Of a DNA stretch of 64,000 bases, positions 1 to 8,340 are shown piece after piece (the first letter of the stretch is position 1; every line of letters begins with the position of its first letter). The stretch lies in assembly GCA_965248855.1 (NCBI GenBank), contig CBDFKQ010000012.1:124001-188000 (forward strand). The letters are read 5' to 3'. The position numbers and the translations under genes were made by a program. Source of the DNA: CBDFKQ01 sp965248855. Lineage in GTDB: Bacteria; Bacteroidota; Bacteroidia; Cytophagales; 172606-1. The notes under the pieces are model-generated. The model made no database searches. It was not told the origin of the DNA and was given only the letters and a program-made list of their open reading frames with translations.

Positions 1-486
1 TATTTTGTGTGAAAGTGCCATTATTTTTCCATTTTCATCAACTGCGGTAATTTCTAATTCACCGGGAACAGATTTGGGAATAACTGTCCATGAATGATAC
101 CTGGTAGTTTTAATAATTTGTGGAATGCCTTTAAAAAGGCGATCGTTTGGATTTTTAATAATGGTGTTGGTTGCTACACCATGCAAAACATCTTCCATAT
201 TTTCTAACTCTGCCCCAAAGCACTCACCAATAGCCTGATGACCGAGGCAAACTCCAAGAATACTTTTTGTTGAAGAATATTTTTTTAATAATTGAGGTAA
301 TATTCCTGCATCTTCAGGCAATCCTGGTCCGGGAGATAAAAGTATTTTATCGAACTGATCTACGTCTTCAAGTAAAATTTTATCATTTCTACATACTTTT
401 AATTTTGAACCAAAACCCAACTCTTTTATAATATGAACTAGATTATAAGTAAAACTATCATAATTATCTAAGACTAAAATTTTCAT
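1..486 (-). CDS. trpG: Anthranilate synthase component II (glutamine amidotransferase), partial
   Basis: The reading frame begins at the ATG at 484-486 and runs off the left edge, giving 162 residues. It opens MKILVLDNYDSFTYNLVH, the signature of class I glutamine amidotransferases of the TrpG/PabA type, and carries LLSPGPGLPEDAG and the nucleophile segment GVCLGHQAIGE, so the glutaminase Cys is present. The C-terminal part with the catalytic His/Glu lies outside the window. It would hydrolyse glutamine and pass ammonia to TrpE for anthranilate synthesis; PabA (amphibolic with folate synthesis) is the alternative. It is on the same strand as trpE but separated from it by an opposing toxin-antitoxin pair, which is unusual because trpE and trpG are normally adjacent. 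Confidence 0.93.
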   Translation of the reverse strand, partial: MKILVLDNYDSFTYNLVHIIKELGFGSKLKVCRNDKILLEDVDQFDKILLSPGPGLPEDAGILPQLLKKYSSTKSILGVCLGHQAIGECFGAELENMEDVLHGVATNTIIKNPNDRLFKGIPQIIKTTRYHSWTVIPKSVPGELEITAVDENGKIMALSHKI

Positions 487-519
487 AATTTGAAAGGAAT
501 TTTAAAATAAAAAAAACGT

Positions 520-527
520 TATGTTTG
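520..527 (+). promoter_or_regulatory. Candidate -7 element of the toxin-antitoxin operon
   Basis: TATGTTTG matches the Bacteroidota -7 consensus TAnnTTTG exactly and lies 18 bases before the antitoxin ATG. No TTTG is found at the usual 17-23 base spacing; the nearest one (489-492) is 27 bases upstream, so this is a half-supported promoter. The divergent start of trpG lies only 59 bases from the antitoxin start. Confidence 0.45.
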
Positions 528-545
528 TATATAAAAATAAAAAAT

Positions 546-746
546 ATGAGTACTATAGAAAAAAGGGAAACTTTAATTAAAGAAATCCACCAAATACCGG
601 ATTCATTTTTGGACGCCTTGTATTTACATCTTAATCAGTTAAAAAATAGTCATTCAGAAGTTAAATATATTTCAGACGAAGATTTTAATACTTCACTTAT
701 TGAAATATCTGAAAAATATAAAGAAGTCTGGAAAGCACTCGCTTAA
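546..746 (+). CDS. Small antitoxin-like protein of a Doc-type toxin-antitoxin pair
   Basis: A 66-residue protein starting MSTIEKRETLIKEIHQIPDS. The ATG at 546 is chosen over an in-frame TTG at 525 because the latter overlaps the -7 element. The N-terminal half (ETLIKEIHQIP, SFLDALYLHL) resembles the short helical antitoxins of the DUF2281/addiction-module type; the C-terminal half is acidic and charged. Its stop codon (744-746) is followed directly by the ATG of the toxin, so the two are translationally coupled. The role as antitoxin is inferred from size and position before a Doc family toxin; no DNA-binding fold can be asserted from sequence alone. Confidence 0.7.
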   Translation: MSTIEKRETLIKEIHQIPDSFLDALYLHLNQLKNSHSEVKYISDEDFNTSLIEISEKYKEVWKALA

Positions 747-1148
747 ATGAACTACTTAACAAAAAAACAAATACTTGATATTAATAAATATCAAGTAAAA
801 GAATATGGTGGAAATTTTGTTCCACCTTCCAATCTTCTCAATGAAGATAGATTGGATTATCTTTTGGATATTGTTAAAAGTGAAATGTTTGAACAACATC
901 TCTATCCGGAAATTTATCATAAAGCAGGTGTTTATATGTTTAATATAATCTGTAACCATGTATTTCAAGATGGTAATAAAAGAACAGGTTTAAAATCTTC
1001 ATTGATGTTTATTCTTTTAAATGATTATCAATTATCCCGACTTATTTCAAATCAAAGCCTAATAGATTTCGTAACAGAAGTAGCTTCCGGCCATCATACT
1101 TTAGAAACCGTTCAAGATTGGTTTAAAAATAATATTATTAAAATTTAA
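747..1148 (+). CDS. doc: Fic/Doc family toxin (death-on-curing type)
   Basis: A 133-residue protein with the Fic-fold core motif HVFQDGNKRTG (about residues 71-81), which matches the Doc version HxFx(D/N)xNKRT. Doc proteins are kinases that phosphorylate EF-Tu and arrest translation, whereas AMPylating Fic proteins carry HPFxxGNGR, so the kinase activity is the better guess. The start codon abuts the antitoxin stop codon. The stop codon ends one base before the trpE stop on the opposite strand, so the genes are convergent with no room for a terminator between them. The size is typical for Doc (about 125-135 residues). Confidence 0.88.
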   Translation: MNYLTKKQILDINKYQVKEYGGNFVPPSNLLNEDRLDYLLDIVKSEMFEQHLYPEIYHKAGVYMFNIICNHVFQDGNKRTGLKSSLMFILLNDYQLSRLISNQSLIDFVTEVASGHHTLETVQDWFKNNIIKI

Positions 1149-1149
1149 A

Positions 1150-2586
1150 CTAATCATGATCATAATCCAGATTTACAGAAGCCAATTGAACTGCTCTTCT
1201 TAAAGCTGCGATTTTATTATTTACTTCCTGCAATTCACTTTCAACTTCCGATTTAAAAACAACTCCCGCCCCTGCCTGATAAAAAAGAGAATTATCTTTA
1301 CTTAAAAAAGATCGAATCATTATTGCATGATTAAAATCACCATTAAAATCCATAAAACCAATACAACCGCCGTAAAAGCTTCGATTTGTGGTTTCATATT
1401 GATCAATTAATTGCATTGCTTTGTATTTGGGAGCACCTGATAACGTTCCTGCAGGAAAAGTATCGGCAACCAATTGTATTGGATTTGTTTCCTCGTCAAT
1501 TTCACCTGTTACTTTCGAAACTAAATGAATAACGTGTGAATAATATTGTATTTCCTTAAATTTTTCAACATTTACTTTATGGCTGTGCCTGCTTAAATCG
1601 TTTCGAGCCAAATCAACCAACATTACATGTTCAGCATTTTCTTTAGGATCGTCATATAATTTTTTTGCAATCTCGGCATCGTCTTTATCATTGCCTGAAC
1701 GTCGAAAAGTACCTGCAATCGGGTAAATAGAAGCTGATTTACCTTTTATTGAAATTTGTGTTTCCGGCGAAGAGCCAAAAATTTTAAAATTTCCATAATC
1801 AAAATAAAATAAATAAGGAGATGGATTTACAGAACGCAAAGCGCGGTAAACGTTAAATTCATCTCCCTGAAATTGTTGTTCAAAACGGCGAGATAAAACA
1901 ATTTGAAACACATCACCGATTTTGCAATGGTATCGCCCTTTTTCCAATATTTTTAAAAATTCTTCGTCAGTTACGTTTGTTTTTTCTACACCAATTGCTT
2001 TAAATTGATAAGAAGGATAGTTTTTATTTTGAATTAAGGATATTAACTGATTTAAACCATCTACATTTTTATCTTCCTTCAAATGATTGTCTTCATTTAC
2101 ATATTGATGTTCAAAAACAAACATTTCATCTTTAAAATGATTAATAGCAATAACATATTTAAAGGCCTGGTAAATAATATCAGGAATGTGATTATCAGTT
2201 TTTAAGGTAATATCTTCAAAGTATTCAACTGCAGGATAAGCCATATATCCGAATAAGCCGCTATGAATAAAAGAAAATTCATTCTTTTCGGGTTTAAATG
2301 ATTCCCGAAATTTTTCTAATTCTATTAATAATTTCTTTTTATCAGTCAGTTCTATTTTCGAATGTGTACCATCAGGGAACTGCCGCGTAATTTGATTATT
2401 AAATAATTCAAATTTTGCTACCGGCTGACAGCATATATAGGAAAATGAATTTTCATTGCCATGATAATCAGAGCTTTCCAGCAAAATAGTATTAACAAAT
2501 TTATCTCTTAGTTTTAAATAGATGCTTACAGGGGTGATGGTATCGGCAAGCATTTGTTTGTAATGTGTTTTAATAATAAATGTCAT
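1150..2586 (-). CDS. trpE: Anthranilate synthase component I
   Basis: A 478-residue chorismate-utilising enzyme catalysing the first committed step of tryptophan synthesis together with TrpG. The N-terminal domain contains the LLES motif (residues 35-38) that forms the tryptophan feedback site. The C-terminal chorismate-binding domain (about 200-470) shows PIAGTFRRSG, DLARNDLSRH, FPAGTLSGAPK and GCIGFMDFNGD. Upstream lies a full tryptophan attenuation region (leader peptide, antiterminator, terminator). Downstream the trp transcript would cross the opposing toxin-antitoxin pair before reaching trpG. PabB is unlikely given the leader and the feedback motif. Confidence 0.96.
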   Translation of the reverse strand: MTFIIKTHYKQMLADTITPVSIYLKLRDKFVNTILLESSDYHGNENSFSYICCQPVAKFELFNNQITRQFPDGTHSKIELTDKKKLLIELEKFRESFKPEKNEFSFIHSGLFGYMAYPAVEYFEDITLKTDNHIPDIIYQAFKYVIAINHFKDEMFVFEHQYVNEDNHLKEDKNVDGLNQLISLIQNKNYPSYQFKAIGVEKTNVTDEEFLKILEKGRYHCKIGDVFQIVLSRRFEQQFQGDEFNVYRALRSVNPSPYLFYFDYGNFKIFGSSPETQISIKGKSASIYPIAGTFRRSGNDKDDAEIAKKLYDDPKENAEHVMLVDLARNDLSRHSHKVNVEKFKEIQYYSHVIHLVSKVTGEIDEETNPIQLVADTFPAGTLSGAPKYKAMQLIDQYETTNRSFYGGCIGFMDFNGDFNHAIMIRSFLSKDNSLFYQAGAGVVFKSEVESELQEVNNKIAALRRAVQLASVNLDYDHD

Positions 2587-2613
2587 AATGGTTTAATTGA
2601 TTTTTTTAAATGC

Positions 2614-2651
2614 AAAAAAATAAGGCTTACCGAGTGAACAGTAAGCCTTTT
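2614..2651 (-). terminator. trp attenuator (intrinsic terminator)
   Basis: In the minus-strand RNA, AAGGCTTAC (forward 2641-2649) pairs with GTAAGCCTT (forward 2622-2630) around a ten-base loop, followed by an A and then seven U (forward 2614-2620). It lies between the leader peptide and trpE rather than after a gene, so it is a regulated attenuator. Confidence 0.88.
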
Positions 2652-2691
2652 AAAAGATCTTAATATTTTTTTACAAAATACGACTGTTCAC
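2634..2691 (-). promoter_or_regulatory. trp antiterminator pairing
   Basis: GTGAACAGT in the RNA (forward 2683-2691), nine bases after the leader stop codon, is perfectly complementary over nine bases to ACTGTTCAC (forward 2634-2642). The latter includes the loop and the inner edge of the left terminator arm, so antiterminator and terminator exclude each other. A weak stem between CACACTTCTT (end of the leader ORF) and the following AAGATGTG would act as the 1:2 protector. Confidence 0.8.
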
Positions 2692-2699
2692 ATCTTTTT

Positions 2700-2744
2700 T
2701 TAAGAAGTGTGCCACCAACCGAAATTTTGTATTTTATTTATCAT
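2700..2744 (-). CDS. trpL: trp operon leader peptide with tandem Trp codons
   Basis: A 14-codon ORF, MINKIQNFGWWHTS, with adjacent TGG TGG codons (forward 2712-2717) and a TAA stop. It begins about ten bases after the predicted transcription start and is followed by a nine-base antiterminator segment and an intrinsic terminator upstream of trpE. This is the classical layout of ribosome-mediated tryptophan attenuation: a ribosome stalled at the Trp codons leaves the antiterminator segment free, while one that reaches the stop codon covers it and lets the terminator form. The arrangement is seen directly; the function follows from established trp attenuation. Confidence 0.88.
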   Translation of the reverse strand: MINKIQNFGWWHTS

Positions 2745-2762
2745 GTATAAAATAATATGTGC

Positions 2763-2795
2763 CAAATATAAACACGCAAATTTTATTTCTGCAAA
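2763..2795 (-). promoter_or_regulatory. trp operon promoter
   Basis: On the minus strand TTTG (forward 2792-2795) is separated by 21 bases from TATATTTG (forward 2763-2770), an exact match to the Bacteroidota TTTG-N17..23-TAnnTTTG promoter. A start about seven bases downstream would lie just before the trp leader ATG. Confidence 0.75.
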
Positions 2796-2822
2796 TAATT
2801 TTAATTAAAATTTTTATTTTTT

Positions 2823-3848
2823 TTAATCTTCTAAAATATTTTCCATAAATGTTAACTTACAAGCCAGCCAGATCAGCAATAAAATTATTGCCCTATTTAA
2901 ATAAACAGTATAAAAATCTTGTTTATCCTGAAAACGGGTTTCCTGAATGACTGATTTTTCATAAGAATTTATTCTTTCCAAAATATTTTTTAAAGCCTTA
3001 TTATCGCTCACTCTAAAAAACCGACCATCGCATATGGTTGCTATTTTTCTTAATGTTGCTTCATCAGGCGGGTAATTTGTTACTTCATCCGAAATAATTG
3101 GTGTATTTTGTTGAGCCGGTTTGGACATTGAAATAGTATAAACCTTAATATTGTACATATAAGCAAGCTCGGCTGCTGTTTCAGGGTCTATATTTCCAAT
3201 TGTATTATCTCCATCGCTAATCAATACTGCAACCTTTGTTTTTGCATCCGATTCTTTCATTCTATTGGTCATTACGGCAAGTGCGCTCCCTATTGCGGTT
3301 CCTTCCTTTTGAATGGAATTATATTGAATATCTTCAATAGCCCGGTAAAGTAAATTATAATCAGTGGTAAGAGGCATTAGAGAATATGCTTCACCCGAAA
3401 AAATGACTAAACCTATTCTGTCTTGGAATCTTCCTCTAATAAACTCTTTTGCTACCGTCTTAGCGGCCTCAAGCCTGTTGGGTTGAAAATCTTTTGCCAA
3501 CATTGATTGGGAGATATCCAAAACCAACATAATATCTATCCCTTCAGCAGAATATTCAATCCTTTGGTTATATCGTTGAGGGCGAGCTAATGCAATTAAA
3601 ATACAAACTATACTTAATGCCTGAAAAATATTAGGTACAAATCTTAATAGATTAATTGCCGACCATTTAAATTTATCTTCAGATAAAGAGATTTGTATTT
3701 TTTGCCTGAATCGAAAATGAAATACCCATCGCAATAAATAAATAATAGGTACTAATGGAATAAAATATAAATAAAATTGGTTCTCCCAATAAAAATCTTT
3801 AAAAGTATCCCATCTCAACCATTCTAACGAATACCAATTATCTGCCAC
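2823..3848 (-). CDS. BatA-like von Willebrand factor A domain membrane protein
   Basis: A 341-residue inner-membrane protein. Hydrophobic segments lie near residues 27-45 and 73-89 and again near the C-terminus (about 318-333), flanking a VWA domain. The metal-ion-dependent adhesion site is complete: DISQS (D111, S113, S115), the Thr of the EGTAIGS segment and the Asp of ISDGDN. This matches BatA/BatB proteins of the Bacteroides aerotolerance cluster, which usually sit with a MoxR ATPase and a DUF58 protein; those partners are not visible here. The neighbour upstream is divergent gatB. The role in the cell envelope or stress response is inferred from the family. Confidence 0.85.
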   Translation of the reverse strand: MADNWYSLEWLRWDTFKDFYWENQFYLYFIPLVPIIYLLRWVFHFRFRQKIQISLSEDKFKWSAINLLRFVPNIFQALSIVCILIALARPQRYNQRIEYSAEGIDIMLVLDISQSMLAKDFQPNRLEAAKTVAKEFIRGRFQDRIGLVIFSGEAYSLMPLTTDYNLLYRAIEDIQYNSIQKEGTAIGSALAVMTNRMKESDAKTKVAVLISDGDNTIGNIDPETAAELAYMYNIKVYTISMSKPAQQNTPIISDEVTNYPPDEATLRKIATICDGRFFRVSDNKALKNILERINSYEKSVIQETRFQDKQDFYTVYLNRAIILLLIWLACKLTFMENILED

Positions 3849-4062
3849 GGATTATAATTAAATAAGAATTTAAAACTTTATACCGAAATGCAATTTTCGA
3901 ATAAATTTCTTAATATAAAACTGTTATTAATTTTACCAATTTTGTTTGTTTCCTACAAAAAGGTTTTCCTCTCCCATCCCTGATACAAAAAAGAAACAAA
4001 TCGCAAAAAATAAATATTTGCTTAAATTATATATTTTTGCAAAGTTTTAAAAAGTATTTCAA

Positions 4063-5520
4063 ATGATTGAAACCGAAATCAGGAATAAGTACCAAGTAGT
4101 AATAGGCTTAGAAGTGCACGCGCAACTACTTACAAAAAGTAAAATTTTTGCTTCCGACCTTGCAGAATTTGGCAACTTACCCAATACTAATATTAGCGTA
4201 ATTACTTTAGGGCACCCGGGAGTACTTCCTAAATTAAATAAAAAGGCAGTTGAATTTGCAATTAAAATGGGTTTGGCTTGCGGCTCTTCTATTACAAAAC
4301 ACAATGTGTTCGCTCGCAAAAATTATTTTTATCCCGATCTTCCTAAAGGTTATCAAATCACCCAAGATAAAACTCCGATTTGTGTAGGTGGAACTGTAAT
4401 TGTTAAAGCGGATGGAAAAGAAAAATCAATTGGCATAACTCGTATTCATATGGAGGAAGATGCCGGAAAATCAATGCATTTGGCCGGAGAAACAGATACA
4501 CTTGTTGATTATAATCGTGCAGGAACGCCATTAATAGAAATTGTTTCTGAGCCTGACATGCGCACTTCTGAAGAAGCTCAACAATACCTAACTGAAATAC
4601 GCAAAATGGTACGATACCTTGATGTATGTGATGGAAATATGGAAGAAGGCTCCATGCGATGTGATGTAAATATTTCTGTAATGCTAAAAAGTGCAACTCA
4701 ATTTGGCACAAAAGTAGAAATCAAAAATATGAACTCTATCAAAAATGTTCAAAGAGCAATTGAATATGAAATTGAAAGGCAAATTGAAAAAGTTGAAAAT
4801 GGAGAAATAATACCGCAAGAGACCAGAAATTTTGATGCTACTGATGGAAAAACATATAGCATGCGTATGAAAGAAACGATGAACGATTATCGTTATTTTC
4901 CCGAACCGGATTTAACTCCTCTCGTAATTTCGCAAGAATGGCTGGAAAGTATAAAAATAAGTTTACCTGCATTACCACGAGAATTGCATTTAAAATTTGT
5001 AAACGAATATAAACTACCTGAATATGATGCAATGGTTTTAACGGATGTTAAAGAAACTGCATTATATTTTGAAGAAATTTGCAAGCATACAAAAAATTAT
5101 AAAGCTGCAGCAAATTGGCTAATGGGTCCTGTAAAATCTTACATAAATGAAAGAAGTATGCATTTGGAGGAATTGCCGTTGAAACCGGAACAAATTGCCG
5201 ATATTATTGCATTAATAGATAGTGGGAAAACAAATTTTGCTGTTGCTTCGCAAAATATTTTACCTGTTATGATTGAAAATAAATCTGATAGAACTGCTTT
5301 ACAAATTGCAGAATCTTTAAATTTAGTTCAGGATAGCAATGTTGATACTATTCAATTATTAGTTAAAGAAGTACTGAATTCAATGCCGGCAGAAGTTGAA
5401 AAATTTAAAAACGGTAAATTAAATTTATTGGGTGTTTTTGTGGGAGAGGTTATAAAAAGATCAAAAGGTAAGGCAGATCCAAAAATTGCCAATGAACTAT
5501 TGAGGAAAGCTCTACAATAA
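4063..5520 (+). CDS. gatB: Asp-tRNA(Asn)/Glu-tRNA(Gln) amidotransferase subunit B
   Basis: A 485-residue protein of full family length. It has the signatures GLEVHAQLLTKSKIFASD, HMEEDAGKSMH, DYNRAGTPLIEIVSEPDMR, EEGSMRCDVNIS and a C-terminal helical/YqeY-like tail (about residues 330-485) that grips the tRNA. GatB activates misacylated Glu-tRNA(Gln) or Asp-tRNA(Asn) with ATP, receiving ammonia from GatA. A TATTTTTG element at 4032-4039 matches the -7 consensus 24 bases before the ATG. It stands alone: gatA and gatC are not adjacent, as is common in Bacteroidota. Confidence 0.97.
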   Translation: MIETEIRNKYQVVIGLEVHAQLLTKSKIFASDLAEFGNLPNTNISVITLGHPGVLPKLNKKAVEFAIKMGLACGSSITKHNVFARKNYFYPDLPKGYQITQDKTPICVGGTVIVKADGKEKSIGITRIHMEEDAGKSMHLAGETDTLVDYNRAGTPLIEIVSEPDMRTSEEAQQYLTEIRKMVRYLDVCDGNMEEGSMRCDVNISVMLKSATQFGTKVEIKNMNSIKNVQRAIEYEIERQIEKVENGEIIPQETRNFDATDGKTYSMRMKETMNDYRYFPEPDLTPLVISQEWLESIKISLPALPRELHLKFVNEYKLPEYDAMVLTDVKETALYFEEICKHTKNYKAAANWLMGPVKSYINERSMHLEELPLKPEQIADIIALIDSGKTNFAVASQNILPVMIENKSDRTALQIAESLNLVQDSNVDTIQLLVKEVLNSMPAEVEKFKNGKLNLLGVFVGEVIKRSKGKADPKIANELLRKALQ

Positions 5521-5623
5521 GTTTCTAAAAAAAGCATTAAATTTTGTTTTTTTTCATAATACACAAGATAAAATGTTTTTTTTTACAAATTTTTCTATTT
5601 TAAAATAATTTTATAAAAACTTT

Positions 5624-6334
5624 TCAAACACAAGTTTTTTCTTTGGCTCCCATTACTAAAAGCCAAAGGCAAGTACCTATTTCTCCAAGACTTCCCGGAA
5701 TTGAGATATAAGGTGCGATTACCATTTCATTATATCGATTTGAAGAAACATGACCTATAAATTCGATCAAATAACCCAGACAGCCAAGCATCAATAAAAT
5801 ACCTAAAATTTTTGGAAGGAATCCTGATTTAAATACTAAATAGCCAAATGGAAATAACCAAAGCCCCCAAAAAACTTGGACAGTAAGAATTCCATTATTA
5901 TACAAATCAAGGTAAAACTTAATCTTTGAAAGTAACTGTGCATGTGTAAATACTTTAAGATAATCATTTGCACCGTTTATTAAGGATAAAACTGCAAAAT
6001 TGTTTTGCATATTTATAAATGAAATTGGTACACTTACAATTGATAAAATCACCATTAAAACTGCATAGTTTGAATTAACAGGTTTTAATAATTTATATAA
6101 GGCAAGGGGTAAGAATATAAAAAATATATAACATATTAATCCACTTAATATCCCCATTCTGAATAATGTTTCAGAGGCAAGAATATTATTAAAAGTTTTA
6201 GTTATATCATCTTTAATAATTAGTGTTTTGGGAACATATGCTAAACTAAATATCCCGCTTAGCACAACTATAAGATATAAAAATCCTGCAAGCCTCGCCA
6301 TTCTTTTATTGGTTGTTATCGAATTGTTTTCCAT
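5624..6334 (-). CDS. DUF4386 family membrane protein
   Basis: A 236-residue protein with about six hydrophobic helices. The N-terminal segment (TTNKRMARLAGFLYLIVVLS) and the spaced transmembrane pattern match the DUF4386 family, whose function is unknown. It faces gatB convergently across about 100 bases of very A/T-rich DNA without a clear hairpin. The next minus-strand gene (6392-6814), also a small membrane protein, lies 57 bases upstream, so the two may be cotranscribed. Confidence 0.75.
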   Translation of the reverse strand: MENNSITTNKRMARLAGFLYLIVVLSGIFSLAYVPKTLIIKDDITKTFNNILASETLFRMGILSGLICYIFFIFLPLALYKLLKPVNSNYAVLMVILSIVSVPISFINMQNNFAVLSLINGANDYLKVFTHAQLLSKIKFYLDLYNNGILTVQVFWGLWLFPFGYLVFKSGFLPKILGILLMLGCLGYLIEFIGHVSSNRYNEMVIAPYISIPGSLGEIGTCLWLLVMGAKEKTCV

Positions 6335-6391
6335 ATCAATTTTGGGATTGATTATTAAATTTTTTTATCATTGTAAATATAAAACATTGAA

Positions 6392-6814
6392 TTATATAGA
6401 AATTTTAGGCCATTTCAACGCATACCAGGCAATCAATAAAGTAATTGCAATTTCAACTATAGCTAAGAAAACATAAAACGTCCACCAGGGGGCCAGTGAA
6501 GTAATTGCGATTAGTATCATCAAAGCAGAATATATTATGCTAAAAATTATGTTTAATAATCGGTTGATTTTGGGTTTCAGAGCGAGAGATAAAAAAATCA
6601 TCAGGGCAGGTACAGCCATTAATAATGATGCCAAAAATAATTTTATCGGATTATCTAATAAAGTTTTGCCGACGATGAACCCTTCAACTATTTTGGGCAC
6701 ATATAGAGAAAAGTAATCGCCATAGATATAGCAAAACATTAATGATGCCCATAAGGCCGAAATTTTAATTTTTACATTAATTTTAAAATCTTCAAAATTA
6801 TTAGAATGTGCCAT
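6392..6814 (-). CDS. Small four-helix membrane protein, DUF6326-like
   Basis: A 140-residue protein with four predicted transmembrane helices. The N-terminal stretch ISALWASLMFCYIYGDYFSL is characteristic of the DUF6326 family found in Bacteroidota and Actinobacteria; function unknown. Its stop lies 57 bases upstream of the start of the DUF4386 protein on the same strand, so the pair probably forms a two-gene operon of uncharacterised membrane proteins. Confidence 0.65.
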   Translation of the reverse strand: MAHSNNFEDFKINVKIKISALWASLMFCYIYGDYFSLYVPKIVEGFIVGKTLLDNPIKLFLASLLMAVPALMIFLSLALKPKINRLLNIIFSIIYSALMILIAITSLAPWWTFYVFLAIVEIAITLLIAWYALKWPKISI

Positions 6815-6999
6815 TTCAAAATTTATTTATTTTAATACTCGTGAAAATATTAAGTTTTAAACAGACTTCTTTTATTTAAATTACGAAAGGTGATTTAAAA
6901 ATATAAATGGTTCATTTTATCATTTGCCTATTCCAAGTATTTATATTTTTTTATGTATCAGTTAAATTTTCCGTATTGTTACCTCTTAATGATTATAAA

Positions 7000-8313
7000 A
7001 TGACTAAGTTCGGAGTTAACATATTAATAAAACGGTTAAATATTTTTTTTGTAAAGGAATATGCATCCGGCTTAATTCTTTTAATAAGTGTTTTAATAGC
7101 TATAGTTTGGGTTAATTCCCCTTGGAAAGATATTTATCATCATATATGGAATACCCATTTCGCTATAAGCTTAAATGGAAAATCACTCGATCAACCTCTC
7201 TTGCATTGGATTAATGATGGCTTGATGGCCATCTTTTTTTTCGTGATTGGCCTGGAATTGAAGCGTGAATTTATGGCAGGTGAACTGTCAACTTTAAAAA
7301 AAGCTTCTCTGCCAATGATAGCTGCATTAGGTGGAATGATATTGCCTGCTTTAATCTATTTTTTAATTAATAAAAATCATAGTTCTGTAAAAGGCTGGGG
7401 TATACCAATGGCCACAGATATTGCTTTTGCAATCGGTTTATTATCACTTGCAGGTAAGAATATTCCATTATCATTAAAAATATTCTTAGCTGCCCTGGCA
7501 GTTGCTGACGATTTGGGGGCTGTACTTGTGATCGCTTTTTTTTATAGCTCAAATATTTCTTTTCTTAATCTTGCCATTGCATTGGTTTTTGTTATCTTAC
7601 TTATTAGTGGGAATTTAGCCGGGATAAGAGGAATACTTTTTTATTTAATAGTTGGATTTTTAGGAGTTTGGCTCACCTTTCTTCTTTCGGGTATTCACGC
7701 AACAATAGCCGGTATATTAGTTGCTTTTACCATTCCTGCAAGAACAAAAATTAATGAAAATGCTTACTTGCGCAGGATTAAACAATTGACTAATGAATTC
7801 GAGAAAGAAGTTCCATTAAATAGTTCATTAACTACACATGAACAACATATTATTATTGAAAAGATTAAGAAAGTTAGCCGGGATGCCGAAACGCCACTTC
7901 AGAAACTTGAATTTTTATTAAAACCTTGGGTATCATTTCTCATTATGCCGATTTTTGCCTTAGCTAATTCAGGTATTATTATTAATTCAAATTTTATAAA
8001 TGAAATACAAAACCCAATTAGTATAGGGATTGGAATAGGGCTTGTAATAGGAAAGTTTTTGGGTGTATTTTTATTCACCAGGATTGCCGTTTTTTTTAAA
8101 ATTTCAAGTCTTCCTCAAGAAATTGTCTGGCTTCACATTGCAGGAGTTGCATTAATTGCCGGAGTTGGATTTACTATGTCTTTATTTATAACTGAACTTG
8201 CATTCGATGATATAAAAATGATAGTTAAAGCAAAATATGGAATTTTATCAGCTTCCGTAATTGCAGGCACTTTAGGTGTCGTTCTTTTAAGAAGAATTAA
8301 AATAACCGGTTAA
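7000..8313 (+). CDS. nhaA: Na+/H+ antiporter NhaA
   Basis: A 437-residue protein from the ATG at 7000 (MTKFGVNILIKRLN). An in-frame ATG at 6907 would add 31 hydrophobic residues with no counterpart in the family, so it is not preferred. It has NhaA hallmarks: INDGLMAIFFFVIGLELKRE, ATDIAFAIG (D140), the ion-binding pair AVADDLG (D170, D171), and GVGFTMSLFI near the C-terminus. It exchanges cytoplasmic sodium for protons at the inner membrane, supporting pH and salt tolerance. It stands alone between a divergent membrane-protein pair and a convergent kinase gene. Confidence 0.93.
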   Translation: MTKFGVNILIKRLNIFFVKEYASGLILLISVLIAIVWVNSPWKDIYHHIWNTHFAISLNGKSLDQPLLHWINDGLMAIFFFVIGLELKREFMAGELSTLKKASLPMIAALGGMILPALIYFLINKNHSSVKGWGIPMATDIAFAIGLLSLAGKNIPLSLKIFLAALAVADDLGAVLVIAFFYSSNISFLNLAIALVFVILLISGNLAGIRGILFYLIVGFLGVWLTFLLSGIHATIAGILVAFTIPARTKINENAYLRRIKQLTNEFEKEVPLNSSLTTHEQHIIIEKIKKVSRDAETPLQKLEFLLKPWVSFLIMPIFALANSGIIINSNFINEIQNPISIGIGIGLVIGKFLGVFLFTRIAVFFKISSLPQEIVWLHIAGVALIAGVGFTMSLFITELAFDDIKMIVKAKYGILSASVIAGTLGVVLLRRIKITG

Positions 8314-8340
8314 GAAACTTTAATATAATTATTTCAATTC

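Noticed and set aside
6907..6999. 31-residue hydrophobic extension of NhaA
   Set aside because: NhaA proteins start close to the segment found after the ATG at 7000, and the extension has no family counterpart.
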